From: a bacterium
GTDB taxonomy: Bacteria > Bacillota > Clostridia > Oscillospirales > Acutalibacteraceae
Direction of reading: 5' to 3'
Assembly (NCBI GenBank): GCA_004560045.1
Contig: SFWF01000003.1
Span: 1 to 51,177 of the forward strand
DNA: 51,177 bases
The stretch's first letter is position 1, and every line of letters starts with the position of its first letter. This document shows positions 9,611-18,016 of the stretch, one piece after another. The position numbers were made by a program, and so were the translations under genes. The notes beneath the pieces were generated by a model. That model had not been told where the DNA came from. It did not search any database and worked only from the letters and a program-made list of their open reading frames with translations.

Positions 9611-10633
9611 TTAGCCTGTAATACCAACGCGGTCGATACTTTCGATGAACCAGCGCTGAAGTATCATATAGAATACAAGCATCGGTATGATGAAGAGGAA
9701 GCAGGCGGCCATAAGGATCGACTGTGTTTCTACGTTACTGCTGTAGAAGCCCTGACCTGCGAGGGTCATATTTATTCGTTCCAGATGAACCGACAGCGGG
9801 TAGTTACCCTTAACGTACACCGATGCGAGAACCGTGTCGTTCCAGTGCCAGATTATCGAGAAAACGATAACCGTGATGAAAACAACACCGGAGGAAGGAA
9901 CTGCGATGGAGACGAAGGTGCGGACGGGGCCTGCACCGTCAACCCAGGCAGCTTCTTCAAGCTCGTAGGGCAGTCCTTTGAAGAACTGAATATAGATGAA
10001 GATAAGTATTCCCGAACGGAGACCCATCGCAAAGAGGGAGGGCAGATAGAAGGCCAAGGGAGAACCGATAATGTTCGGTCTCAGGTCAATACCCGTCAGC
10101 ATATCGAAGAGGCCGAGTATTCCGAAGAAGTCCATCTTGGAATAGTTGACCATTCGCGGTATGATGATCATTGTTTCGGGGATAAGGATCGTCATGAAGA
10201 GTCCTGCCATAAGCAGGCCCTTGAACTTGAACTTGAAACGTGCAAAGCCGTATGCGGCAATAGCACAGGTTACGACCTCGATAAGAGCGGCAACGATCTC
10301 GAGCACGAAGGTGTTGGTGAGACCCTCCCAAAGACGCATCGAGTAGATAGCCTTTGCATAGTTGAAGCCGGGATTGATCGAAGTCGGGATCCAGACGGTC
10401 GCGGCGGTGTAGTAAGACTGCTTATCGCGGAGAGAGGTTACGATCATATAGAAAAGAGGATATATGATGATGTAACCGATGGCAAGCAGTATAAGTATAC
10501 GGAAACAGTAGGAGAAGATGCTGACACCCTTGTTGGTGAGCTTTTTGCGGGTTCTTTGATCGATCTGGGGGGCTTTAGCTAAAAGCTTTTTAATATTCCC
10601 ATTACCGCTCCGACGGCCACGAAGTAGATCCAA
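9611..10633 (-). CDS. Carbohydrate ABC transporter permease, MalG type
   Basis: A 340-residue (longest frame) inner-membrane permease with six predicted membrane helices. The cytoplasmic EAA loop (LEEAAWVDGAGPV, near residue 226) contacts the ATPase subunit. The C-terminus ends shortly after the last helix, as in the MalG family. The start is uncertain: the longest frame begins with TTG at 10633, overlaps the upstream permease gene by 55 nt and has no ribosome binding site, while the family-like sequence begins after about residue 35. An ATT at 10594 is the only other in-frame candidate I could find near the upstream stop. Translational coupling to the preceding gene is likely. It pairs with the 10579-11661 permease. 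No ATPase gene is in the window. Confidence 0.85.
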   Translation of the reverse strand: MDLLRGRRSGNGNIKKLLAKAPQIDQRTRKKLTNKGVSIFSYCFRILILLAIGYIIIYPLFYMIVTSLRDKQSYYTAATVWIPTSINPGFNYAKAIYSMRLWEGLTNTFVLEIVAALIEVVTCAIAAYGFARFKFKFKGLLMAGLFMTILIPETMIIIPRMVNYSKMDFFGILGLFDMLTGIDLRPNIIGSPLAFYLPSLFAMGLRSGILIFIYIQFFKGLPYELEEAAWVDGAGPVRTFVSIAVPSSGVVFITVIVFSIIWHWNDTVLASVYVKGNYPLSVHLERINMTLAGQGFYSSNVETQSILMAACFLFIIPMLVFYMILQRWFIESIDRVGITG

Positions 10634-11661
10634 AGCATTGTTGACGATTCGTCGAAGACACCGTTATCCATCATAGCATAGGCTCTTTCGACAAGCGTAT
10701 TGTTTTCGCTCGTGAAGAGCTCGACCATGGTGAATACGCTGACCAGAAGCGTAACGCTTCCGAGCATCGGGAAGGTAATAAACCAGAATTCCTCCCACTT
10801 GGTAGCTCCCTCAACCTTAGAAGCCTCGTAGAGAGAACGGGGAATAGCCTGAAGTCCCGCGATGAAGAGAACGGTCTGAATTCCGCAGCTCCAGAGAAGG
10901 TCGAAGATGTTGTTGATGATGAGCTTAACGTACTTAGCAACCTGATCGGGCATATCCAGCCAGCCGATAACGTCCTCTATCGAGAACATCGAGTCGGTAA
11001 TACCGAGGGAAACGCCGGCGGCGGTAAGCTCGTCGCTGGTAGTCATAAACATAAGGTCTACGACAACACCGGTGGCGATGATAACAGGGATAAAGTAGAG
11101 GGCTCTGAAGAAGAGACGGCCTCTGAACTTCTGGTTAAGGAGAAGAGCAAGAACAAGGGAAACCAGAAGAATGATGGGGAGCGAGTAGAGGATCGACGTA
11201 AGGGCCGCACTGAGCCACTTGTCGTACTCGCCGTGTACGTTAAGGAAGTAGTTGTAGTTATCGAGTCCGGTGAACTTGGTAACAACGCCGTCCTTAGAAA
11301 GGGTAACGTCGCAGAAGGAGAACCAGATCGACTGAATAAGGGGCCATGCGAAGAAAATCACGAAGCCGATTATCCAGGGCATCGTAAACATAATTCCGTA
11401 ACGGGACTTAAGGTTTTCGATGCTTCTGTATTTTTTCTTTTTCGAGGGCTTGAAGGCCGGAGGCGGAGCGTTAGCGGCACGGGCGGCAACGGCAAAGCCT
11501 TCGAATACGGGCTCGGCCTCAGCCTCGGCGACTACGGCTTCCTCGGCGGCGGTCTCCTCGGTAACCTCGGGCTCTGCTACCGCGGTATTTTCCTCGGTAG
11601 CGGCCTCGGTTTCTTCCTCAAGAGGAGTATTTTCGTTTATAAGATCTTTATCTTTGTTCAA
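10579..11661 (-). CDS. Carbohydrate ABC transporter permease, MalF type, with acidic N-terminal extension
   Basis: A 360-residue permease. The start is a TTG at 11661 with GGGGGAG 5 nt upstream. Residues 14-50 are almost entirely Glu, Ala, Thr and Val, followed by a Pro/Ala stretch and a basic KPSKKKKYR segment (71-79). Six membrane helices start near residue 92. The EAA loop (LYEASKVEGATKW) is near residue 277. Ordinary MalF-type sugar permeases of Bacillota are about 290-310 residues long, so the acidic cytoplasmic tail is an addition. The protein ends right after the last helix, and its final codons overlap the next permease gene. It lies 12 nt after the DUF5696-like gene, in the same operon. 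Confidence 0.85.
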   Translation of the reverse strand: MNKDKDLINENTPLEEETEAATEENTAVAEPEVTEETAAEEAVVAEAEAEPVFEGFAVAARAANAPPPAFKPSKKKKYRSIENLKSRYGIMFTMPWIIGFVIFFAWPLIQSIWFSFCDVTLSKDGVVTKFTGLDNYNYFLNVHGEYDKWLSAALTSILYSLPIILLVSLVLALLLNQKFRGRLFFRALYFIPVIIATGVVVDLMFMTTSDELTAAGVSLGITDSMFSIEDVIGWLDMPDQVAKYVKLIINNIFDLLWSCGIQTVLFIAGLQAIPRSLYEASKVEGATKWEEFWFITFPMLGSVTLLVSVFTMVELFTSENNTLVERAYAMMDNGVFDESSTMLWIYFVAVGAVMGILKSF

Positions 11662-11673
11662 TTCTACTCCCCC

Positions 11674-13935
11674 TTACTTTAAAATATAGCTTTCGGCAGC
11701 TACCTTATCCCCTGCGGGAGTGGTAAGCTCAGCCTCGGTGTAGTTGACGTATACCGTGGTGCCGCCTGAGAATACGGTTTCGCGTAGGCCGTTTGCTAAA
11801 ACGGTGTGGGAGAGGATCTCCTGACCGTTAACGGCTGCGTAATAATCCTTGAGGGAGGCATAGGTGTTTTTAATGTCGTCCTTAACAGAGTCGTACTCAC
11901 TTCCGAAGAAGTAGTAGCCCTGATAGTTGATGAAGTCGTTATCGTAGGTATTGATAACGGTGTAGTGGAGTCCAAGTCCCGACTCTACCATCTTGAGAAG
12001 ATGTGTATTATGGTTGGCGGCCATATTGATGCTGGTGCCGGTAAGGGGGATATAGCCCTTGAATACCATCTCATAGAAGGGTACGTCGTAGGAGAAGATA
12101 AGCTCCTTTGAGGAGTTGGTGGGAGCGTCGTAAACGATGTCGGAGGCAATAGCGGCATAAGCGTTGGCAGAGTAGCCTGCAACCTTATAGTTTTTCTCGC
12201 GGAACATTTTTACGATCTCGTTAACGTCCTCTGCGGTCTTTCCGCGGCCGTAATAGTCGTTACCCTTAGCAGAATAGTCGGAATAGGACATAGAGGTGAG
12301 GGTTTCGAAGCTTACGCCGTGGATATCCCATTTATTAACGGCTTTAAGTACCTTTCCTGCTCCGTCCTTAAGGAGCTCGCGAGCAAGGAGGTTATATCTC
12401 GAAGAGGAGATATAGCCGCGGGTAGCGGCATCGAAGTCGTAGGCCTGCGCAACCTTTTCAACCGCGCTGTATGCAACGTCGAAGAAGGTGGAGTAGCCTG
12501 AGCTCTCCTTCTTGAGCTTAATAATGTCGAAATCGAAATAGAGGTCGACGTTATTATCGCCGCAGTACTTGGAGAGGTTCGAAAGGTCCTTCTTGGAGCC
12601 GAAGTTCTTGTGGAACTTAAGTCCTCCTGCGTAGGAGCCCAAATCGATACCGCTTGAGCCGAAGCCAAGGAGCTTAGCGCTTATTTTAGCGCCGGTGTTG
12701 CCCTTGATGTCGGCAAGAATGGTCTCGGCCTGCTTAAAGGTGGTAGCGGCGGTGAGGTCCTTATAAGGAACGCCGAGGAAGGATTCGTTAACCATAACGC
12801 CGCCGATAAAGGTTACGTTAACGGGAGAATCATCTGCTTTTTCGGAGATAGCGCCGTTCTTCTTTAGAAAATTCTTATAGGTTTCGGCCATACCGGAGTA
12901 GTTTGCCTTATCGCCGGTAAGGGGATAGAAGCCGATAGTAAGAACCTCGGGGTTAACGGCGTTTGCGTAAACAGCCTCGCGGGTTTTACCGTTGTTCATA
13001 CGCTCGGTAATGTTTTCGGTATAGCCGCGGATCTGATAGGTAGCGAATACAGAGGAGTATTTCATTGCGGCATAGCCGACCTTTGCTCCTATGTAGCAAG
13101 CGCCCTGACCCTTTTCGATGATAGCGCAGGTGCCGGTGTTGCCGACCTTTGCGCCGAAAACGGGCATTTTAATATCTTCGGTCTCGGTCTCTTCGTTTTC
13201 CTTAAGCATTGAATAGTCTCTGCCGAAAACGGGGGCCTGATAGGTAACGCCCTGAGCAAGAGTCTCAGGATCGATTATCGCGCCGGAGCCCGAGGGATGG
13301 AAGAGGTAGGAGTCCTCCTGATCGTTCTCAACGGAGCACCAGAAGGGAGCGATACGTACCGAAACGGCCTTATATCTGCCTCCTTCCTGAATCTCGGAAG
13401 GATCGAAGGAAACGGCAACGCTGTCCTCGCGGAGAACGAAGGAGATCGGAATCATTATTTCGTAGTAGTCAAAATAATACTCGAGCTTAACGCCATTCTC
13501 AACGTTATATGCGCAAACGCGGCCGTTGCGGTTTGCGTCGGTGTAGGAAATGCTTTCTGCGCGCTGATTGTTTTCGGTATCGAGATACTCAACAACCAAT
13601 GCGGAAGCAGGTTCAGGCATTCGGGGAAGGGGCATTCCCGTAACGGGGTCAACCGCCTCGAGGTCCTCTCCGCCTCCTGCCGAGAAGCTCCAGGTCTCGC
13701 CTGTAGCCTTATCCTCAAGCATTACGATCTTATCGTCGAAGGACTGACCGTTTAAGGTGTTCTTAGCTTCGTCGTAGGTAAGAAGGTATTTGCTGTTTTC
13801 GGCAAGCTTCCAATTTTCGGGGGAACAAGGTTTCTTTTCCGAGTCAAAGCTCTTGGTGAGCTTTTCCTGACCCGAGCAGCCTACGAGGCTAAAAGCCATA
13901 AGCAGGCAGAGAATTATAGCAATTACTCTTTTCAT
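11674..13935 (-). CDS. DUF5696-like secreted lipoprotein
   Basis: A 753-residue protein starting at an ATG with GGAGGG 6 nt upstream. The signal peptide ends in a lipobox (SLVGC, Cys20). The N-terminal half (about 30-360) is beta-rich. The C-terminal half (about 370-700) alternates strands and helices, with motifs such as DLYFDFD and WDIHGVSFE, resembling a TIM-barrel glycosidase-like fold. From memory, this pattern and its position beside sugar ABC permeases match the DUF5696 family of Clostridia and Paenibacillus, whose activity I do not know to be established. It lies 10 nt after the propeller/Yip1 gene and 12 nt before the MalF-type permease. It could be a surface glycosidase or a glycan-binding accessory. 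The family assignment is from recall and is moderately certain. Confidence 0.7.
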   Translation of the reverse strand: MKRVIAIILCLLMAFSLVGCSGQEKLTKSFDSEKKPCSPENWKLAENSKYLLTYDEAKNTLNGQSFDDKIVMLEDKATGETWSFSAGGGEDLEAVDPVTGMPLPRMPEPASALVVEYLDTENNQRAESISYTDANRNGRVCAYNVENGVKLEYYFDYYEIMIPISFVLREDSVAVSFDPSEIQEGGRYKAVSVRIAPFWCSVENDQEDSYLFHPSGSGAIIDPETLAQGVTYQAPVFGRDYSMLKENEETETEDIKMPVFGAKVGNTGTCAIIEKGQGACYIGAKVGYAAMKYSSVFATYQIRGYTENITERMNNGKTREAVYANAVNPEVLTIGFYPLTGDKANYSGMAETYKNFLKKNGAISEKADDSPVNVTFIGGVMVNESFLGVPYKDLTAATTFKQAETILADIKGNTGAKISAKLLGFGSSGIDLGSYAGGLKFHKNFGSKKDLSNLSKYCGDNNVDLYFDFDIIKLKKESSGYSTFFDVAYSAVEKVAQAYDFDAATRGYISSSRYNLLARELLKDGAGKVLKAVNKWDIHGVSFETLTSMSYSDYSAKGNDYYGRGKTAEDVNEIVKMFREKNYKVAGYSANAYAAIASDIVYDAPTNSSKELIFSYDVPFYEMVFKGYIPLTGTSINMAANHNTHLLKMVESGLGLHYTVINTYDNDFINYQGYYFFGSEYDSVKDDIKNTYASLKDYYAAVNGQEILSHTVLANGLRETVFSGGTTVYVNYTEAELTTPAGDKVAAESYILK

Positions 13936-13945
13936 CTTATCCCTC

Positions 13946-16156
13946 CTACATTAGTAATTCCGTGAACAGAGTCATAAAGAATCCGCCAAGCTGCTGGAGA
14001 AGAATTCCTACGAGGATAATAAGGAATACGATGGCAGCCATTCCGAGAATGGAAAGTAACGTTGTTCCGATGAACTTGCCCATGGTGTAGTCGTGAATGC
14101 GCATCATACCGATAACGAGGAGGAGACCGGTATAAAGCAGCGATACGGTGGACAGAATTCCAAGGAAGCTTGCCTCCTCGGGAAGGAGAACGTTTGAAAG
14201 GGCGATCCAGATGAGACGTTCAACGATAATGGGAACCAGTGCGTAGCAGGTTACGACAAAGATTTCTTTTACCTTACCTTTACCGCTTGCAAGAGAGGTT
14301 ACCAGCCAGTTTGCTACGACCCAGAGAAGAACGAGGCCGAAGCTCTGAACGAATACCCAAAGTGAGTTAAATGAGCCGGGATCGTAGTTGGTGAAGAGGA
14401 AGCCTCCCCAAAGCACCTTGATAACCGAGGATACGTAGAAAAGGGTCAGGATTACGAGGGCAACTCTGAAGGAGCCGCGCTTCTTATCCTTAATTTCTTC
14501 GAATCCGAGTCCCGGATGAATTAAGGTTTTGAACATTAGCTTAACTTCGCCGTCGCCCGATACCTCAACCGCCTTTTTACGTCTCTTGTTAAGAACAACG
14601 AGAACGATTATAACGGCGGCGATAAGGATAACGCCGGTAAAGAGCCATACGAAGTTTTCGGCAAGGATTTCCTGACGCTCGTACTCGTAAGCGAGAGCGT
14701 AGGTCTTGCGATCGAAGCCGTCAAGAGCTATCTCCATAGCCTTCTCGTACTCGCCGTGGGCAAGATATGCGCGGGCAAGTCCAGTGTAGGCTACCTGAAG
14801 GTTTTTATCAAGCTTTAAGACCTCTTCCCAACCCTCGCGGGACTTTTCATAGTCGCCGTCGATGGTCATTCTGGTGAGGGCTAAAACCTTGCTGCCGTAG
14901 TCGGTGGGGGTAAAGACGGTGAGGTTGTTGTTAAGCTGATCAACAACAAGGATGTCCTGACCCTTAAGAGAAATGGCCGAGGCATTGTAGAAGGTTCCCT
15001 CCTGCGTACCTGCGTTCATTCCTCCTCCGAAGGCGGTAAGCATACGGCACTGCGCATCGTAGACGAATACGCGTCCGAAATTGATATCGAGTGCGTACAT
15101 AAACTCGTTATCGTCGACCGCAAGGCCGTTTATCGAGTTTCTGAAGGCGCCGCCGGCCGTCCAATAGCTATAGTTTACCGAATCGTCGGCAAAGTTAACG
15201 TTATTGGAGTCGAGGATGTTGTTGCCGGCACCGGGGTTAAGCTTTCTGAGCTGTCCCCTGTTGGCGGCGTCTGTGGCGGTGTAGATGAAGTCTTTATTAT
15301 CGATAACGATATCGGTAAAGGTGAAGGGAAGCGCACGCTTCTGATTCTTCTTCTTTTCGTTGTTGGGGAACATACGGTTCATCAGAGCGTCGAGAGCGCC
15401 GAGAATACCGTTGGTAACGGTATTTGCTCCGTAGAAGCCGATGAAGGTCTTGTCGGGAGCATAGAGAAGAGCGCCGTAGTAGGAGCCTTCGCTGAGGATA
15501 TAGATGTATCCGCGGGAGTCGGCAACCACCTTAACGGGGATAAACTCGAAATCGGAAGGAATGAGGCTTCCGTTCTTCTCGTCGGGCTTCGGAAGCACGA
15601 AGGTATCGAGAAGATTTCCGTTTAGATCGGTACGGAAAACCCGCTTTCCGAGGGTATCGCAGATGTAGAGGGTTTTATCGGAATGAACGTAGATATTCTT
15701 GGCGCCGGTGAAGATGTATTCCTCGCGGGTAACCTCGCCGTTTTCGCCCTGTACCTCGGGTCCGATGACCTTTTCGACGGTTCCGATGTACTCGTAATTT
15801 GCGTTAAGCTTGATAACCTTTGCGTTGGCGCCGCCTTCTTTACCGTAGTCGAGAAGGTAAATGTTACCGTCTAAGTCGGTGCAGACGTCGACAAGCTCGG
15901 TTATTGAAAATCCGTCAACAACCTTGCCGGTTGCGGGATCTGTGCCTATTTCAGAAGTACTGTATACATCTTTAGTTTCGAACATGGGACGGTTGTAAAC
16001 CAGCTTTCGGCCTGAGCCCGAAATATTGTCCCAATAGGTATAACTTTCATACGACACGTACTGTGATGAATCAGCAAATGCTGTGAGCATTGTTCCTGCG
16101 ACGATGATCATGGCGAAAATAACTGCCACAATGCGTCGAAGCATTTTTTTAGTCAT
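13946..16156 (-). CDS. Secreted beta-propeller/TPR protein with a Yip1-like membrane domain
   Basis: A 736-residue protein starting at an ATG with AAGGAG 9 nt upstream. A signal peptide spans residues 1-28. Residues about 70-420 look like NHL or six-bladed propeller repeats, with recurring patterns such as DLDGNIYLLD, DSRGYIYILS and DDNEFMYALD. A TPR pair follows (about 440-480, with an LARAYLAHGEYEKAME stretch). A membrane helix (about 505-524) with a KRRKK stop precedes a Yip1-like domain of five hydrophobic segments (about 537-736). The propeller and TPR would be outside the cell and the C-terminus in the membrane. It sits between a permease and the DUF5696-like gene. The same neighbours recur, to my recollection, in Paenibacillus sugar ABC operons. 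Its role is unknown; sensing or assembly at the membrane is inferred. Confidence 0.75.
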   Translation of the reverse strand: MTKKMLRRIVAVIFAMIIVAGTMLTAFADSSQYVSYESYTYWDNISGSGRKLVYNRPMFETKDVYSTSEIGTDPATGKVVDGFSITELVDVCTDLDGNIYLLDYGKEGGANAKVIKLNANYEYIGTVEKVIGPEVQGENGEVTREEYIFTGAKNIYVHSDKTLYICDTLGKRVFRTDLNGNLLDTFVLPKPDEKNGSLIPSDFEFIPVKVVADSRGYIYILSEGSYYGALLYAPDKTFIGFYGANTVTNGILGALDALMNRMFPNNEKKKNQKRALPFTFTDIVIDNKDFIYTATDAANRGQLRKLNPGAGNNILDSNNVNFADDSVNYSYWTAGGAFRNSINGLAVDDNEFMYALDINFGRVFVYDAQCRMLTAFGGGMNAGTQEGTFYNASAISLKGQDILVVDQLNNNLTVFTPTDYGSKVLALTRMTIDGDYEKSREGWEEVLKLDKNLQVAYTGLARAYLAHGEYEKAMEIALDGFDRKTYALAYEYERQEILAENFVWLFTGVILIAAVIIVLVVLNKRRKKAVEVSGDGEVKLMFKTLIHPGLGFEEIKDKKRGSFRVALVILTLFYVSSVIKVLWGGFLFTNYDPGSFNSLWVFVQSFGLVLLWVVANWLVTSLASGKGKVKEIFVVTCYALVPIIVERLIWIALSNVLLPEEASFLGILSTVSLLYTGLLLVIGMMRIHDYTMGKFIGTTLLSILGMAAIVFLIILVGILLQQLGGFFMTLFTELLM

Positions 16157-16181
16157 ACATTACATCTCCTTGCCGTATAAG

Positions 16182-17078
16182 TTATTCTTTAATACCCGCA
16201 CTAGTCATAGCTTCCATAACGTTACTCTGGGAGATCATATAAACCAGTATCGGCGGGATCATCATTATTACCGTCATAGCCATAGCGCTACCTGCTCGGG
16301 CGGTACCGCCTGCGACGATCTGAGGCGTGATCATGGGGAGGGTCTTAAGCTGCTCGGTGAAGATCATATTAGAGGGGCTTACGTTCCATATATCTCTGAA
16401 TCCGAAGAGCATAAGGGTCAGCCACATGGGCTTAACGGTAGGCATTACGATATGCCAGAAGACCTTCCAGTAACCTGCACCGTCGATCTTTGCGGCCTCA
16501 AGCAGTGCGTCGGGAACGTAGCCCTCGATGTACTGCTTCATAAGGAATACACCCATGGTAGATGCCAGGTTAGGCAGTATGTAGATCCAATAGGTGTCGA
16601 TCATATGAAGCTTGGAGTAGATGAGGTAGCAGGGGATCGAAAGGGTGTAGGAGTTGAACATAAGGGCCATCTGAATACACCAGAAGAGGGCCGTCTTTCC
16701 CTTAAATCTACCCTTCGAAAGCACGAAAGCGGCCATCGAGGAGAAGATTATATAAAGGAAGGTGGTGATAACGCTTATGAACAAGCTGTTTGCGATGTAT
16801 CTGGTGAGGGGGACCTGCAGGTTAGAGAGCAGGTCGGGCAGCGCCAGATAGTTTGAAATCGTGGGTCTCTGAACGAAGAAGCGTGGAGGGAAGATGAGCA
16901 GCTCGTCGATAGGCTTGAAGGAAGTAACTACCGAGTAGATGAGCGGCAGCATCGAGAAAAGTCCGGCTGCGACGAGGAAGACACAGTAGAAGAAGTTTCC
17001 TGCCTTTGAACGGGTAAAGCGGCGAGCAAAGGTGCTTTTCTTCTTAAAAAGATTGAATTGCGGCATTTTAAGCTTCAT
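16182..17078 (-). CDS. Carbohydrate ABC transporter permease, MalG type
   Basis: A 298-residue inner-membrane permease starting at an ATG 9 nt past the stop of the preceding permease gene. It has a basic N-terminus (FKKKSTFARRFTRSK), six membrane helices and an EAA loop (LLEAAKIDGAGYW, near residue 192), at the normal length for the MalG-type subunit. With the 17088-18002 permease and the large binding protein at 18017-21058 it forms the first of the two importers in this cluster. An ATPase must come from elsewhere in the genome, as is common for MsmX/UgpC-type shared subunits in Bacillota. Confidence 0.9.
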   Translation of the reverse strand: MKLKMPQFNLFKKKSTFARRFTRSKAGNFFYCVFLVAAGLFSMLPLIYSVVTSFKPIDELLIFPPRFFVQRPTISNYLALPDLLSNLQVPLTRYIANSLFISVITTFLYIIFSSMAAFVLSKGRFKGKTALFWCIQMALMFNSYTLSIPCYLIYSKLHMIDTYWIYILPNLASTMGVFLMKQYIEGYVPDALLEAAKIDGAGYWKVFWHIVMPTVKPMWLTLMLFGFRDIWNVSPSNMIFTEQLKTLPMITPQIVAGGTARAGSAMAMTVIMMIPPILVYMISQSNVMEAMTSAGIKE

Positions 17079-17087
17079 TTAGCACCC

Positions 17088-18002
17088 CTACTTTCCTATG
17101 AGTGACAGGACTTTACCTATCAGCATTCGGGTTCCGGCCATCATTAAGAACAGGATAACGGCTATCGCCGAGGCATATCCGTATTCAAACCGAACCGTCG
17201 CCATATCGGCCATGTGTGATACTATCGTATCGACCGCGTACTGCGTTGAGGGGAAGCCTGCGAGCTCGATCGCAATAGAGCTTACCGAGAAGCTCGACTG
17301 AATCTGCATAACGGCAGAGAAGAGAAGCATGTGCTGCATAACGGGAAGGGTTATGAAGCGAAGCTCCTGCCAACGGCTGCGGATACCGTCGATGGCTCCT
17401 GCCTCGTAGAGGTCGGCAGAGACGTTCTGTAGACCCGAAATATTAGAGAGGAAGGAAACACCCATACTCTGCCATAGCTGAACCATAATAATGATCGGCA
17501 TCAGGTAGGACGGAGTCTTAAGCCAGGTTATGGGCTCGGTTATAACACCGAGGGAAAGGAGCATACTGTTGAGGTAACCGTATGCGTCGCCCGAGAAGAG
17601 AACCTTCCATATAAACATGGCGCCGCCGACGAGTGAGGGCGAATAGAACATGAAGGAAAGAATGGTTCTTACTGCGGGAGAGAACTCGTTAACGAACCAG
17701 GCAAGTACGAATGCGAGGAGGAAGCCTGCAGGTCCTGCGATAATAGCGAAAACGAGGGTGTTTTTAACGACTGTGCCGAAAACCTCGTCGCCTGTAAACA
17801 TACGCTGAAAGTTGTCGATTCCGACAAACTTCGGCATAGAAAGCAGGTCGTAAGAGGTAAAGCTCAGTCCGATGGATGAAAAGATCGGAACAACGGTGAA
17901 AAGCGCAAAGAAAATCAAAAACGGGGCCAGCATTACCAGAAGGGGAAACTGCTCTTTAAGTGATCCGAGCTTGCGTTTTTTAAGCACGTTTGTTTTGCTC
18001 AT
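17088..18002 (-). CDS. Carbohydrate ABC transporter permease, MalF type
   Basis: A 304-residue permease starting at an ATG with GGAGGGG upstream and lying 14 nt after the binding-protein gene. It has six predicted membrane helices and the EAA loop (LYEAGAIDGIRSRW, near residue 198), in which the usual second Ala of EAA is Gly, a frequent variant. Length and layout match the LplB/UgpA-like MalF-type subunit. It belongs with the adjacent MalG-type permease and the upstream 1,013-residue binding protein. Confidence 0.9.
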   Translation of the reverse strand: MSKTNVLKKRKLGSLKEQFPLLVMLAPFLIFFALFTVVPIFSSIGLSFTSYDLLSMPKFVGIDNFQRMFTGDEVFGTVVKNTLVFAIIAGPAGFLLAFVLAWFVNEFSPAVRTILSFMFYSPSLVGGAMFIWKVLFSGDAYGYLNSMLLSLGVITEPITWLKTPSYLMPIIIMVQLWQSMGVSFLSNISGLQNVSADLYEAGAIDGIRSRWQELRFITLPVMQHMLLFSAVMQIQSSFSVSSIAIELAGFPSTQYAVDTIVSHMADMATVRFEYGYASAIAVILFLMMAGTRMLIGKVLSLIGK

Positions 18003-18016
18003 TTTTTAGCCCCTCC

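Noticed and set aside
9566..10582. A 338-residue plus-strand frame opposite the MalG-type permease
   Set aside because: The minus-strand protein has clear permease helices and an EAA loop; the antisense product is charged and His/Asp-rich with no recognisable domain.
10579..10633. Frameshift between the two permease genes
   Set aside because: Both proteins have complete sets of helices and an EAA loop; the overlap is better explained by a mis-set start of the second gene.
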